64,000 nucleotides of DNA from Coprinellus micaceus (taxonomy: Eukaryota; Basidiomycota; Agaricomycetes; Agaricales; Psathyrellaceae): contig OX596341.1 of the NCBI GenBank assembly GCA_951394405.1, positions 3,126,650-3,190,649 of the forward strand. Reading direction: 5' to 3'. Both the position numbers and the translations under genes were made by a program. The notes under the pieces were generated by a model, which saw nothing but the letters and a program-made list of their open reading frames with translations, was not told where the DNA came from and searched no databases. Shown piece by piece: positions 12,101 to 21,860 of this stretch. How positions within the stretch are numbered: the stretch's first letter is position 1; each line of letters opens with the position of its first letter.

Positions 12101-15100
12101 AAGGATGTCGAAGGCGAGGCAGATGGTGGAGGGTTGAAGGCGGCCTGGGTCGAGTCTACTAGCCATCAGCATTGATACGATAAGAAAGGACGTTAGGAAC
12201 GTACCAGGTACTGGAATACCATCTCCATCGATAACGATGACCGGAGTCTCCTCTCTCCCAGTCGCCCGTAGGTCTTCCAACAGCCGACTCCTGAGCTTCT
12301 TCCGCATCTTGGGAGGCATATACTCCTCCACGACGGGTTTACCCAGCGGCGTCGACTCCCGTTCATCCGAGAGATCGACGTCCATCCCATCTGGAGGATC
12401 TGGCGGCCGAAGGTCACGATCGTCCGATATTGGAATATGTGGGTGTCGATTCGATTGTATTCGCGAGGCGTCGTCTTCGTTATACGCATCTGTAGAAGAA
12501 AGCAAGCGTTAGCATCCGTCGAGACTATCAAAACCCAGTGAAACACGAAGAACGAGGAGAGAATGTCAAGGAACATGAAAGACGAATAGGAAGAGAGAGT
12601 CCAAGGACGACACCCCGATCCCCGGCCCCGTTACACCCCACATCCGTACTGATCAGTACGGATTTGGGATGTGACGGCGTCGGAGTTGGGGGTTGTCAGC
12701 CCGCCAGTATCGCCTCCCTCAATAAGAGGCAAAAATACGAAGACAGGAAACGAACATGGGCAAGAAAAGGTAAAGAAGGACGGCAGGGATTCGACCACGA
12801 TCACCGACCCCGTCGTGCCCTACATCCGCACTCATCAATCCGGATGTGGGGCACGAGGGTATCGGTGTCCGGGTAGTACAGTCCGTCCTAGCGCCGTCTC
12901 AACCCTGGCGCAAAAAGAAATAAGAACGAAAGAGAGAACAAGAGGACGAAGAGGAAGAACGACAACCCCCGAACACCGACCCCGTTACATCATATACTCG
13001 CACCAATATGTGCGGGTATGGGATGTGACGCTGTCGGCGTCAGGGGCGTGCATTCTCAAAGTGAATCCAGCCGGCGGGCTGGAGTCTCGAACGAAATGAC
13101 GACCTCAAGAGGGGGAACGTGAACGAAAGGTCGAGGAACGAAGGCGCCGAGGTCGGGGAATACGAAACGACTCGTTCGAAGACAGTAAGACCCCGAGATC
13201 GACTCGCACGAAAACGAGAGAAACACAAACGAAAGAAGGGAACGAGCAAGAGGTGAAACGAAAGCACGAACTAAGGAAAGAAAACGACACCAAAACAAAA
13301 AAGAAAAGCATACTCACCATCCACATCCACATCCACATCGCCATCCACACCCCCACTTCTCCCTCTCCCTCTCCCTCTCCCCCTTCCCTCCATATCCCCT
13401 TCCTCCTCCTCCTCACCCCCCACCCCATCCTCCCTCGCCCTCTCCTTCCCCTTCCCCTTCCCCCTCGCCCTCGCCCTCGCCCTCCCACTCCCAACAACCT
13501 CAACCCCACCCAACCCCCCACTAAACGGCACCCTCTCCCTCGCCTCAAACCCCCTCCTCTCCTTCAACCCCTCCAACCCTCCCAACCCCACGCCCTTCCT
13601 CCTCAACGAAAACGGCACAACACTCTCCCCCTCCTCGTCCGTCGTACCCTCACTCCCCCCATGCACCGTCATCCCATAGGGCATTGAACTCGAGCCTGCA
13701 TGGTACGAGCCTTCATGGTACGCCGACCCCGACCCCAACCCCGACCCCGACCCAGCCGGCACCGGCAAACTCCCATCCACAAACGCCGAAAACACGCTAA
13801 ACGCACAATCCTGCGCCCTCGCCCCGCACGCACACGTGCTGAACGTACTCCCCAGCGTATGCACGATATTCGCGATTTGGCGCCGGGCGTGGGCGATCTG
13901 CTCTTCGCTGTATTGTTGCGAAGCGCCAGCAGAGTAAGCAGGGGAGGAAGAGGAAGAGGAGAGGCGGGAACTAGGTGATCGGTAAGTCTGTCTTTTATCG
14001 TGGAGGGGAGAGAAGAGAATAAGAATAAGAAAGAAAGAAGAAGAGGGGAAGAAGACGAAAAGACACGAAACCGACGGAGAAAGAGAAACGCACCTAAACA
14101 TCCCAGGACACTCCACCATCGCCGGCAGAGTCCTCACGACGTTCCCGTCGTCCCACTCCCAAGCCAAAACTACCTCCTCGCCCTCTTTCAGGTCCCTCGT
14201 CGCGAAAATTCCAAACTTCAGAGTCTCGCTGTCTTCCTCCCCCTTCCCATCTCCTTCTCGGTCTCTACACCCCTTCGGGTTCCCTTTGGACGACGAAGAG
14301 CTCGTGGGGTAGTTAGACGACGTCGACGCTCGAGGAGACCCAGAGGATGTCGAACCCCCAGGGTGACAAAGTAACGGCCGAATAACAGCATTCGGCCTAC
14401 ACCCACTCCTCACAAACCTCGCCTCATTCCCCGCCATCCGCGCATCAAGCGCCCACCCCTCCTCCTCCTCCTCCTCTCCCTCTCCCTCATCCTCCGCCTC
14501 CTCCCCATCCCCACTCTCTCGTTCCCCACTATAAGACGCACCCCTCCTCCTCGGAACCGTAACCAACCGCACAAACGGCTTCGGCACCCCCATCCCCGCA
14601 TACCCATTCAGCCGGTCCCCCACATACACACTGCTCGGCGTGATCACGCTCGCATACCTCTCCACCAGCTCGCCCCTTCCCACCTCCCTCCTTGTATGCG
14701 CGCCGAACAAGGGCGGGCGGGAGTCCAGGGACGGCGTGGAGGGTGAGAGTGAGGGGTGTACGGCGGTGGATGGGGAGAGGAGGGATATTCGCAGATTGGA
14801 CTCTTTCCCTGGACTCGAATTTGTCGGGGGATACCCATGCTGAGCGGGCGTCGAAGTCGAAGTCGAGTTCGAGTTCGAGTTGGAAGGCGGGTCATGACGA
14901 GACCCCCCCGGGGCGGGACCCCCAAACGCCGACACACCCCTCCACATCGCAGCCTGCCTACACAACCTCCTCCGCGCCTCCTCACTCCCCACAACATCCT
15001 CCCGAATATGCACATAACTCCCCGCCCAGCTCTCCTCAATATCCACCATCTCCTCCGCGTTCTCTTTATCGCTCATCACCCCCGAGCCCGGGGGGTCTTT

Positions 15101-16234
15101 CGCAGCGGAAGTGGACGCGGAGGAGGAGGTATGGGGAGGGGGCCCGGTTGCTGTTATCGAGTTCGAGGTTGGGCGGGGATGGGAGTGGGATGTCGACGCG
15201 GTAGAGTTTGGGGCGTGAACCGCTGTCGAAGACGAAGTGGAGTTGGGAGGTGGAGGGACAGCCCCACTAGGCCTCCTCCTCTTCTTCCCCCCCGCATCCC
15301 CCGTCTTCCTCCGTTTATCCCCTCCTCCATGCGCAGGACTCGCCTTCCTCTTCCCCCTCCCTGTCCCCCCTCCCCCTCCTCCTCCTGCCCCCTCTCCCCC
15401 AACACCCACCCCATCCCTCGCCGCCTCCCTCTCCCTCAACCGCACCACCATCCTCTCCCTCGCGCCCAGCCAATCCACGTCCCCCTCCCTCTCCTCCCTG
15501 CACACCCAGCACTTCCACGGGTCGTTGGGACCGACGAAGGTCAGCCCGAAGCAGAAGCCGTGGCACCACCGGTCGCACTCGTCGCACGCCACCGCGATGC
15601 CGCCGTCGTCGCCCGTGTGCCCGCAGATGCAGCTGTAGCCCGCGGAGGCGTCGGAGGACGCCGAGGCTGTGGTTGTGGTTGTGGTAGTTTCCTTGGTGGC
15701 GTTGGGGTGAGTCGAGGTAAAGGAGGAGGGAGGGGGTATAGAGGACGGGTGCGGAGGGTGGGCGCCGTTGAGATTGGTGGTGGTGGAAGAGGTGGTGGAA
15801 GAGAAGGTTCGACCATTCGACTGAGCGATCGGCGTCGAAGGGGTACTCAGAGCTCCGTTACTCGCAGATCCATTCGGGGAGGTACTCATCGACACCGCCC
15901 TCCCCTTCCCCTTGCCTCTCCCCCCTCCCCCTGCCACTCCCACTCCTGCAGTTGACCCCCCCGCCACTCGGTCCTCCCACTCGACGTTCTGCGCCTGCTT
16001 CCCCCTCCGCCCCCCGGTGACGATGTTCGGGATGGAGGGGCTCGGGAGGAGGATAGATTGTAAAGAAGTGGGTGTATGCGTGTTCGAGGAGGTCCCGGGC
16101 GTCGGGGGGTCGATCGTCATCGTATATTCGTCCTGTTGTCGTCGAGCAAATGAAGTGGATATGGCTGTGGTTGTGGATGTGGATATGGCGGGCAAGGAAG
16201 CGTGCTGCTGTGACCCATCGTCGTCGTCGTCCAT
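9109..16234 (-). CDS. PHD-finger and SET-domain chromatin protein (Set3-like)
   Basis: Four exons on the minus strand: 14094-16234, 13318-13991, 12205-12489, 9109-12158, with phases consistent throughout, giving about 2049 residues. The start is the ATG of MDDDDDG at 16234. A PHD finger lies near residues 200-250 (CIC..., CDECDRWCHGFC, WKCWVC). A SET domain spans roughly 510-695 (AHTRREVGRGELVERY; NEARFVRSGCRPNA; GIFATRDLKEGEEVVLAWEW). This order and the RSGCRPN variant of the NHxCxPN motif fit Set3, scaffold of the Set3 histone deacetylase complex, whose SET domain is usually thought catalytically inactive. A MPPKMRKK motif follows. The last exon encodes ~1000 residues of Pro/Ser/Lys-rich disordered sequence. 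Introns are 102, 828 and 46 nt; the 828-nt one holds three hairpins. It could be two genes, but the phase match argues for one. Confidence 0.8.
12608..13050. repeat. Three tandem ~90-nt hairpin elements inside the long Set3-like intron
   Basis: Units are at 12608-12697, 12793-12882 and 12961-13050, separated by purine-rich spacers. Each has an outer ACCGACCCCGT-like arm and a long inner stem: unit 1 is CCGTTACA/TGTGACGG plus a palindrome CCGTACTGATCAGTACGG, unit 2 is CGTGCCCTACATCCG/CGGATGTGGGGCACG, and unit 3 pairs over about 21 positions with one mismatch. Stem sequences differ between units but pairing is kept. They lie in intron 12490-13317 of the Set3-like gene. Function unknown. Confidence 0.75.
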
Positions 16235-17334
16235 CCGCCGGCTCAATCTCGATTCTTAGCTCGGCGTCGTTGTGGCTTTCCTAATGCTTTGTTTGGTGTT
16301 GGAATCCTGTGTCCCGACGACGACGGTAAATCGAAAGCTCTCCGACACCCAGGGGTGAGTGCGCTCGTACCGTACGCCCGATACCAGTTCAGCTTCGTAT
16401 ATGCGACCCCAAACCACGCAATTGGAATCGTTATCGCCCCGTCCTCCTCCGTCCTTGCACTTGATTCCCCCAGCCTTGGTTCTGTGAGAGGTGTAACGTG
16501 TATCCTCTCCCTTTCAATATCAATGTATATCTCTGTCTGTCTCCACGCGACGGTCCGTGCGCTTGAATGTGCGTCGAAAGAAAGGAGGACGGAAAGAAGG
16601 TTGGGAGGGGGGAGAGGAGAAATGAGGAACACGGAGGAGAGAATGTGAAAGTTGAATCCTAACCCCTACGCCCCCGAGTCTCACACCGCCCGCCCAGGGG
16701 TTGTTTGGCGACAGCTTTCGGGCTAAGCACCGGAACGATGCCGTCTCCGCCGTCCGACGGTTCGGCATTTCCCGAGCCGGAGGGCGGGCGTTCGAGTCGG
16801 GGAGGAAGCGAGTCGTTTCGTTCGTTGCTGTTCTGTTGGGTGCGGGGCATAGTAGGGGAAACCCAGCGGTGAGGTCGTGGTGATCGCCTGGGTCTGAAAT
16901 ATTCATGCTTGGTGCGTCTGGGAGTCCGACTCTAGGGGTCTTCAACGCAGGTGCAAACCTCACTGGGTTTGGTCAGACCCCGGTGCGACTCTCAGGTTCG
17001 TCCTCTCGGCGAACCGTCGACACACCCGAGTAACGCCCATCTCGTACACACAGTACGTTACCCGTAATGATAGAAAAGCCACACACATCAATTAGAATAG
17101 ACGCGATTTTAGAATCCTCTCGAGACTTTGTAAACCAGGATCATACTTCCCAACTAGACATTGTGCACCGCAGAACCTACCCCCCTTCACACAGAACCTC
17201 GCTCGGCCCTACATGTATACGACCGCTGAATTGAGTCTGGCGCATAAAACGAGCCAGGCCATTATCTCGGATACGCGGCTTATATCGATGCCTGTGGATT
17301 ATACGCCACGGGCGCTTAGCCTCCCCATCCTCTT
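16235..17334. other. 5' flank of the Set3-like gene, nothing else recognised
   Basis: No gene with a supporting domain or splice structure. The promoter and leader of the minus-strand Set3-like gene must be here. No clear TATA box. Confidence 0.45.
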
Positions 17335-17733
17335 TCAAGTTTCTACAGACCCTGCATCGTCACCCCAAGCGCATACCTCCATGGCCTTGACGTCCACCTC
17401 CTTCAGATTATATTCCCGACGTACAAGTCCAATTCGCATGGAATACACAAGTAACCGGCGTTCTTCGACGAAGATATCTAGCACATCCCCACAATCACCG
17501 AGACCATCTTCCCAATACCTTCTCACCACTTTCGATGTCACCCACCCACGCGATCCTACATCTCTCCACATACGACACCTTTGTTCTTCCGCAAACGCCT
17601 CTCCAGCGCACACGACTTCCCTTAACATCGCACCACAAAAGTCGTCGGTCGAGAACCGGACGAGTGCAAGAACCGGGACGCCAGCCGTAAGTGGGAGAGT
17701 GGCCAGTGCGAAGGAGAAAAGGTCGACGACATG
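17335..17733 (-). CDS. Possible hypothetical protein fragment
   Basis: An open minus-strand frame of about 130 codons without its own start. It has a hydrophobic N-terminal stretch (FSFALATLPLTAGVPVLALV) followed by a charged, globular-looking sequence. A further in-frame hydrophobic segment lies upstream (near 17850), but no acceptor joins them, and a GCTT tetranucleotide run lies between. I do not recognise the family. It may be a decayed gene. Confidence 0.2.
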   Translation of the reverse strand, partial: HVVDLFSFALATLPLTAGVPVLALVRFSTDDFCGAMLREVVCAGEAFAEEQRCRMWRDVGSRGWVTSKVVRRYWEDGLGDCGDVLDIFVEERRLLVYSMRIGLVRREYNLKEVDVKAMEVCAWGDDAGSVET

Positions 17734-18539
17734 TAGAGGGCATTACCATACCGATCCATATCAGGAGGAGCAGGACATCAAGCAAGCAAGCAACCTACCA
17801 ATGATACGTGGAAGGCCTCGATCGAAGTCGCCAGCGTTGAGCGCAAGCACAAGCACAAGGCCGACAAATCCCTCTCTCACTTCGACAACTGCAAACCCAA
17901 CCTAAGTTCTAACCAACGCCCCGACCTCGAATGGACTTCGCGCTCTACCCCTTCCCCCGATCCCGATTCCGCGCCCTACCCCATCCCCCCGATTCCGCGC
18001 CCCAACGTCCCGCTTCTGAATCGCCCCCACAAAGCCTTCGAATTCGTTATCCCCAATTCCGAATCGCGTACACAATTTTCTCGCCGTCTCCTAATTCGAA
18101 CTTTGGCTTGGACGTCCCCAGCCTAATACGATTTCGGATCCTCGTTCGCGTGCATCATGATCAACCTCTCTTTCTTCGAACACGACACTTCCCGTTCAGC
18201 TCGCCACCCCTCCCTCTCCTTCTCGCCCTCCTCCGATGCCCACGACGCCGTGGGTGCGCGAGGACCGCTCAAGTTCGAGGGGACCCAATCTCTAGGGCGC
18301 TTCGGCACAGGAAGAGGGAGTGAGCTCGGACGAGAACGAGCAGGGGAGTGCCGGTGCCGGTGCGCACATTGAGTTTTACTACCTCGGAAGGGAGACTTCC
18401 CAGTACTTATCCGCTCCGCACCATGCGGCGAGACTGGAAATGTGAGGGGAGGGAGATGATATTTAGGAGAACGGATAGATATATCGAGGGTGCCCGTACG
18501 CGGCGGGACACCCTCCCCACACTCTACTTATCCTTAGGA
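17734..18539. other. Intergenic, low complexity
   Basis: C-rich, short open frames on both strands with no supporting evidence. Confidence 0.4.
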
Positions 18540-19402
18540 CGGACGAACCGCGGTCACCGAGGTGAAACTCTCCTTCGAAGTTCATCTGTTTCGATGAAGG
18601 AACATTGACTAACGTTCAGCCGCTCGACGTAACTCGGGCTTCACTCGGACGTTGCGCGAGTACCCCCCGGGTAACCCTCGAGGATGAGACACTAGACGAT
18701 CCACCGGTACATACCCCCGTCCTGCGCACATCACCTCGAGACGCGAGGACGCCATCGCTGGAATCCACATGCGTTCCCAAGTTTCCGCGAATGGGGTGAA
18801 ACTGGGCGAAGTTCGCCCAGAGACGAGCCCCACAGCTCAAGGTAGGGAGCTATCCCCTCGTGTCAATGCTCTGGGCCCCAAGCCCACGGTCTTGCGGTAC
18901 GCGCGAATCAGTGGACTCAGCGAGGAAGCTGGAACGTGATAAGACTCTGCAAGGAAGGGGTCCTCGGGGCCTCTACGCCGCCGGATTGAGGAGGTCCTTC
19001 ACGCCGGTCAGCCTAGACTCGATGCATATTCGAGGTGGGGGTTTGGAGAACGGCGACTCACGTTCGATCGACCTCGGAGGCGATAGCCACGTCCTATTGC
19101 ACAGCTCCATCGTACCACACAAGGCGTAGGGAGTCGGGAGCGGTGTCAGTCGACTCACTCGTTCCATCCCAAGTGAACTGCGACACGGACGTGATACACT
19201 GGGAGAGACAGCCATCCACAGTTAGCCGACCGACGCCCCAGCATGAACGAACCCGGGGAACCAACAATGGGGAGACGTGAGGAGAAAGACGAGTAGCGAG
19301 TACGGCGAGAAAACGAAGAAGACGAACCGTGAACGGACGTCCCAGCCTCGAAAATGAAATCCCAAGTCTCGAGTCTCGAAGAGGGGAGGAAAAAAGAATA
19401 GA

Positions 19403-19474
19403 TGACCATCGCAGGGGTCGAACCTGCAATCTCCTGATTCGTAGTCAGACGCGATGCCATTTCGCCAGACGGCC
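19403..19474 (-). tRNA. tRNA-Arg (anticodon ACG), second copy
   Basis: The 72-nt sequence is identical to 2015-2086, including the anticodon loop CTACGAA and a B box GGTTCGACC. A T6 run on the minus strand at 19390-19395 is the likely Pol III terminator. It sits inside duplication unit A, 3' of the secreted-protein gene at 20121, at a point where unit B has no tRNA. Confidence 0.93.
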
Positions 19475-20120
19475 GCTGGGTCTGGCTACGAAAGACGAGA
19501 AATCGACCTGACCGCCGCATGAGCAGGGAAGAACGAACCGGGAGGGAAGCAGAGCACAGAGGAACAGACCCAGAAACAAAGGGGAGGGAGAGACAGAGAA
19601 CGAAATGGAGAGCGGAGAAGAAGATAGGGAGACAAAGAGACCGGGAGAAAGGAAGGCGAAGCTAAAGCCCCGGAAACGAAGACAACCATGAGGCTTGTCG
19701 ACTGCGCTCAAAGTGAAATGAGAATCGGCGAGGAGGGAACACGAAAGAGACGCGCAAGGAACAAACGAAACCAACGAGACCATCGATAGAACGAAGTATT
19801 ACGAACAACAAACGAAAAGTCAACAAGAGAGGGAGTTCAGAACACAAAAGGGTACAACGTAGAAATCGATGGGATATATGAGGCAGCGAGACCCAAAGTA
19901 AACCAAAGGAAAATCGAACGACGAAGAATGGCGAAAGGTCAAAGACGCGAACAAACAACATGGGGGTCGGAGCTACCGAAGGAGAATAGACACGGGGTGG
20001 TTTGGGAACAGGACGATATCGCTCAGCAGTGAACCAAATCTAAAGTGAGACAATCGTCAGGGAACTAGAGACATCAGCATGAAGTCGAATCGGCGTACCG
20101 TCAGAGCGAGAGTCGCCAGA

Positions 20121-21101
20121 TTACATCACGTTTACCGGCGCGAGGAGGTTGGAGGTAAGGCCGTTGGAACCACCCAAAATTAGGCCGGAGAGGGGTCCCC
20201 GAGCCGATGCACCGTCAACGGCCGAGTTGTCAGCGAGTTCTTCGGCCGCACCTTCCGCCTCGGCGCTCCCATCGAAGGCACTCCCATCGAAGGCGCTCAA
20301 CCCACCCTTGCCGCCCTTCCAGCCCGTGCCCTTGCCCTTGCCCTTCCTGTACCCCTCCTCGCGCAACTTTTCTGACTCCTTCTTGAGCTCGAACGCCTTG
20401 GCCTTCGCTGCAATCTTCGTTTTATCCTTCGTCTCCATATCAGTCTCGTAGTCGGTCTTCGACTTGTCCTTCGTCTTTTCCTTCATCCTCGTCTCGGTTT
20501 TCGTCTTGCACGCCTTCTTCCCCCAGAACCCCCAGCCCTTTTGATAGGGGCACTCCTCCTTCTTGTACATCTCGGTCTCGGTCTCCTTGTCATACAGCGT
20601 TTTTCCAGAGTTCTTCACCGAGTCGTCGGTGGAGTACTTCTGGGCGTACTTGAAGCTCAGCGAATCGCCGGCGACGTACTTGTCCTTCTCGACAAATTCT
20701 TCTTCAGGCTTATAAGAGCCTTTGCGGTCGTAGGAGTCCTTGTTGTCGTAGGAGTCCTTGCGATCGTGGAAGTCCTTGTCGTCGAAGGAGTCTTTGCGAT
20801 CTTGGAAGTCTTTGTTGTCGTAGGAGTCCTTGCGATCTTTATTGTCGTAGGAATCCTTGCGATCTTTGTTGTCGTAGGAGTCCTTGCGGTCGTGGAAGTC
20901 CTTGTCGTCGTAGGAGTCCTTGCGGTCGTGGAAGTCCTTGTTGTCGTAGGAGCCCTTGCCGCCGTAGGAGCCCTTGCCGCCGTAGGAGTCCTTGTTGTCG
21001 TAGGTAGAGACGGAAGATTCGCGAGCATGAATGCCGGTGGGGGCGGCGATGACCACGGGGAGAGCGATGGCGAGCAAAGCGAAGACTCCGGTGAAATGCA
21101 T
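20121..21101 (-). CDS. Secreted Asp/Lys-repeat protein, two-cysteine family member 2
   Basis: 326 residues, single exon. The signal peptide MHFTGVFALLAIALPVVIA is followed by a tandem array of near-identical short repeats built from DNKDSYD, DRKDSYD and DKDFHD (about residues 33-130). Then comes a block shared with the 23499 gene (GSY.PEE..EK.K...GDS.S..YA), the conserved EECPY...C pair, and a Lys/Thr/Asp-rich helix-prone stretch. The C-terminal segment (SARGPLSGLILGGSNG) is also shared with 23499. No catalytic domain is visible; it is probably disordered and extracellular. It is the paralog in unit A of the segmental duplication. Its TATA box is 117 bp upstream. Confidence 0.82.
   Translation of the reverse strand: MHFTGVFALLAIALPVVIAAPTGIHARESSVSTYDNKDSYGGKGSYGGKGSYDNKDFHDRKDSYDDKDFHDRKDSYDNKDRKDSYDNKDRKDSYDNKDFQDRKDSFDDKDFHDRKDSYDNKDSYDRKGSYKPEEEFVEKDKYVAGDSLSFKYAQKYSTDDSVKNSGKTLYDKETETEMYKKEECPYQKGWGFWGKKACKTKTETRMKEKTKDKSKTDYETDMETKDKTKIAAKAKAFELKKESEKLREEGYRKGKGKGTGWKGGKGGLSAFDGSAFDGSAEAEGAAEELADNSAVDGASARGPLSGLILGGSNGLTSNLLAPVNVM
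20711..21002 (-). repeat. Intragenic tandem repeat coding for DNKD/DRKDSY units
   Basis: Degenerate 15-33 nt coding repeats (YDNKDRKDS, FHDRKDSYDD and variants), about a dozen units, absent from the paralog at 23499. Such an array is prone to length change. Confidence 0.8.
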
Positions 21102-21217
21102 GGTTGGTATGAATAGATATAACGAGAGGTGTCGTTGAAAGGATTGTAAGAGGTTTGAGGAGGGAAGTGAAAGCTGAGAAAGCGACGATAGAGAAGAGAA
21201 GACCCATCCCGCCGCCC

Positions 21218-21223
21218 TTTATA
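21218..21223 (-). promoter_or_regulatory. TATA box of gene 20121-21101
   Basis: TATAAA on the minus strand in the context GGGGATATAAAGG. The paralogous promoter of gene 23499 keeps GGGGATATAG at 24441-24450. Confidence 0.6.
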
Positions 21224-21545
21224 TCCCCAGCTCAAGGTGGCTGCCATCTATCGTCGAGGTCAACGCCCAGACTAGACGAAGGGCAACTTCCGAACTCACC
21301 TCACCCACCAGCTCTGGCTAGGGACTGGATTGGACTGAAGCGGCGAGCAGTCCATTAGGCGCCCGCCAGCACATATCGAGATTGAGGTCGGCCCCCAGGC
21401 GTAATTCGCAGCATAGGCTACTCCGAACCCATAATGAATGGATTAATCTTGGAGATTGAGGCTTATACGCAGAATAACGGACTTCGGAAGGGGGACATGG
21501 ACAGGCCTTGGTGGTGGTCACAGAACAACCAGGGCAACCATCGAA

Positions 21546-21602
21546 CCGCCGCCAAATCCGCCGTGGTCGGCATTTGCCGGCCTGTTCACACGCCCCTATC
21601 TT
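21546..21602 (-). repeat. Dispersed stem-loop element, minus-strand copy 1
   Basis: On the minus strand it reads GATAGGGGC, a short spacer, then CCGGCAAATGCCGACC, a 5-bp hairpin. It is the same motif order as the copies at 47433, 49595 and 55137. It lies far upstream of the 20121 gene. Confidence 0.45.
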
Positions 21603-21803
21603 AAACTCGCGAATCAGCTTGAAGCTTAGTCCGAACGTCCCATATCGCGAATCACCCGGGAGAAGGGATTCAAACTGATTCAGCGATGTAAAAAGACAGT
21701 CTACAGCCCCGAGGGTTGACCAGGGTGTGACCGCGAAGTATTAAGTATTCGACGATGTCGAAAACGTACGGGATCGATGTCATGGTCTACCCGCCGAGAA
21801 GGC

Positions 21804-21860
21804 ATGCTATTGAAGTTCGTTCCACCCATTGCGCGAGCCCGCACGGTACATGTTATACAG
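21804..21860 (+). other. Possible decayed start of a second CBM1-peptide gene
   Basis: Just past the end of duplication unit A, ATGCTATTGAAGTTCGTT aligns with ATGATATTGAAACTCGCT, the start of the CBM1 gene that follows unit B at the same relative place. Downstream no CBM1 can be read. It is probably a relic showing that the duplicated block once reached into that gene. Confidence 0.3.

Larger units (their letters stand above)
18540..21760. repeat. Segmental duplication, unit A (with 22430-25010)
   Basis: This block aligns by eye, with many substitutions and indels, to 22430-25010 in the same orientation. Shared landmarks in order: TCGAGGATGAG.ACTAGACGATCC, GACGC.ATCGCTGG, TCAGCGAGGA, GAAGACA.CCA..AGGCTTG, AGTAAACCAAAGG, a charged secreted-protein gene on the minus strand, its TATATCCCCAGCTCA promoter, CGGCGAGCAGTCC, and TCGGCATTTGCCGG. 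Unit A contains a tRNA-Arg(ACG) that unit B lacks. Confidence 0.85.

Noticed and set aside
12490..12505. ATG at 12505 as the start of a separate gene covering 9109-12505
   Set aside because: That ATG is part of an ATGCTAAC branch-site sequence just before a TTCTACAG acceptor, and joining to the exon at 13318 keeps phase, so it is intronic.
14756..15955. 399-codon open frame on the plus strand
   Set aside because: Antisense to the PHD/SET exon; Arg/Pro-rich shadow of a GC-rich, Ser/Gly/Pro-rich coding region with no domain of its own.
17213..17905. 230-codon open frame on the plus strand
   Set aside because: Ser/Thr/Pro-rich with no domain or signal peptide; the opposite strand has the more protein-like reading, itself weak.
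20541..21116. 191-codon Val/Leu-rich open frame on the plus strand
   Set aside because: Exact antisense of the DNKD/DRKDSY repeat array; composition shadow.
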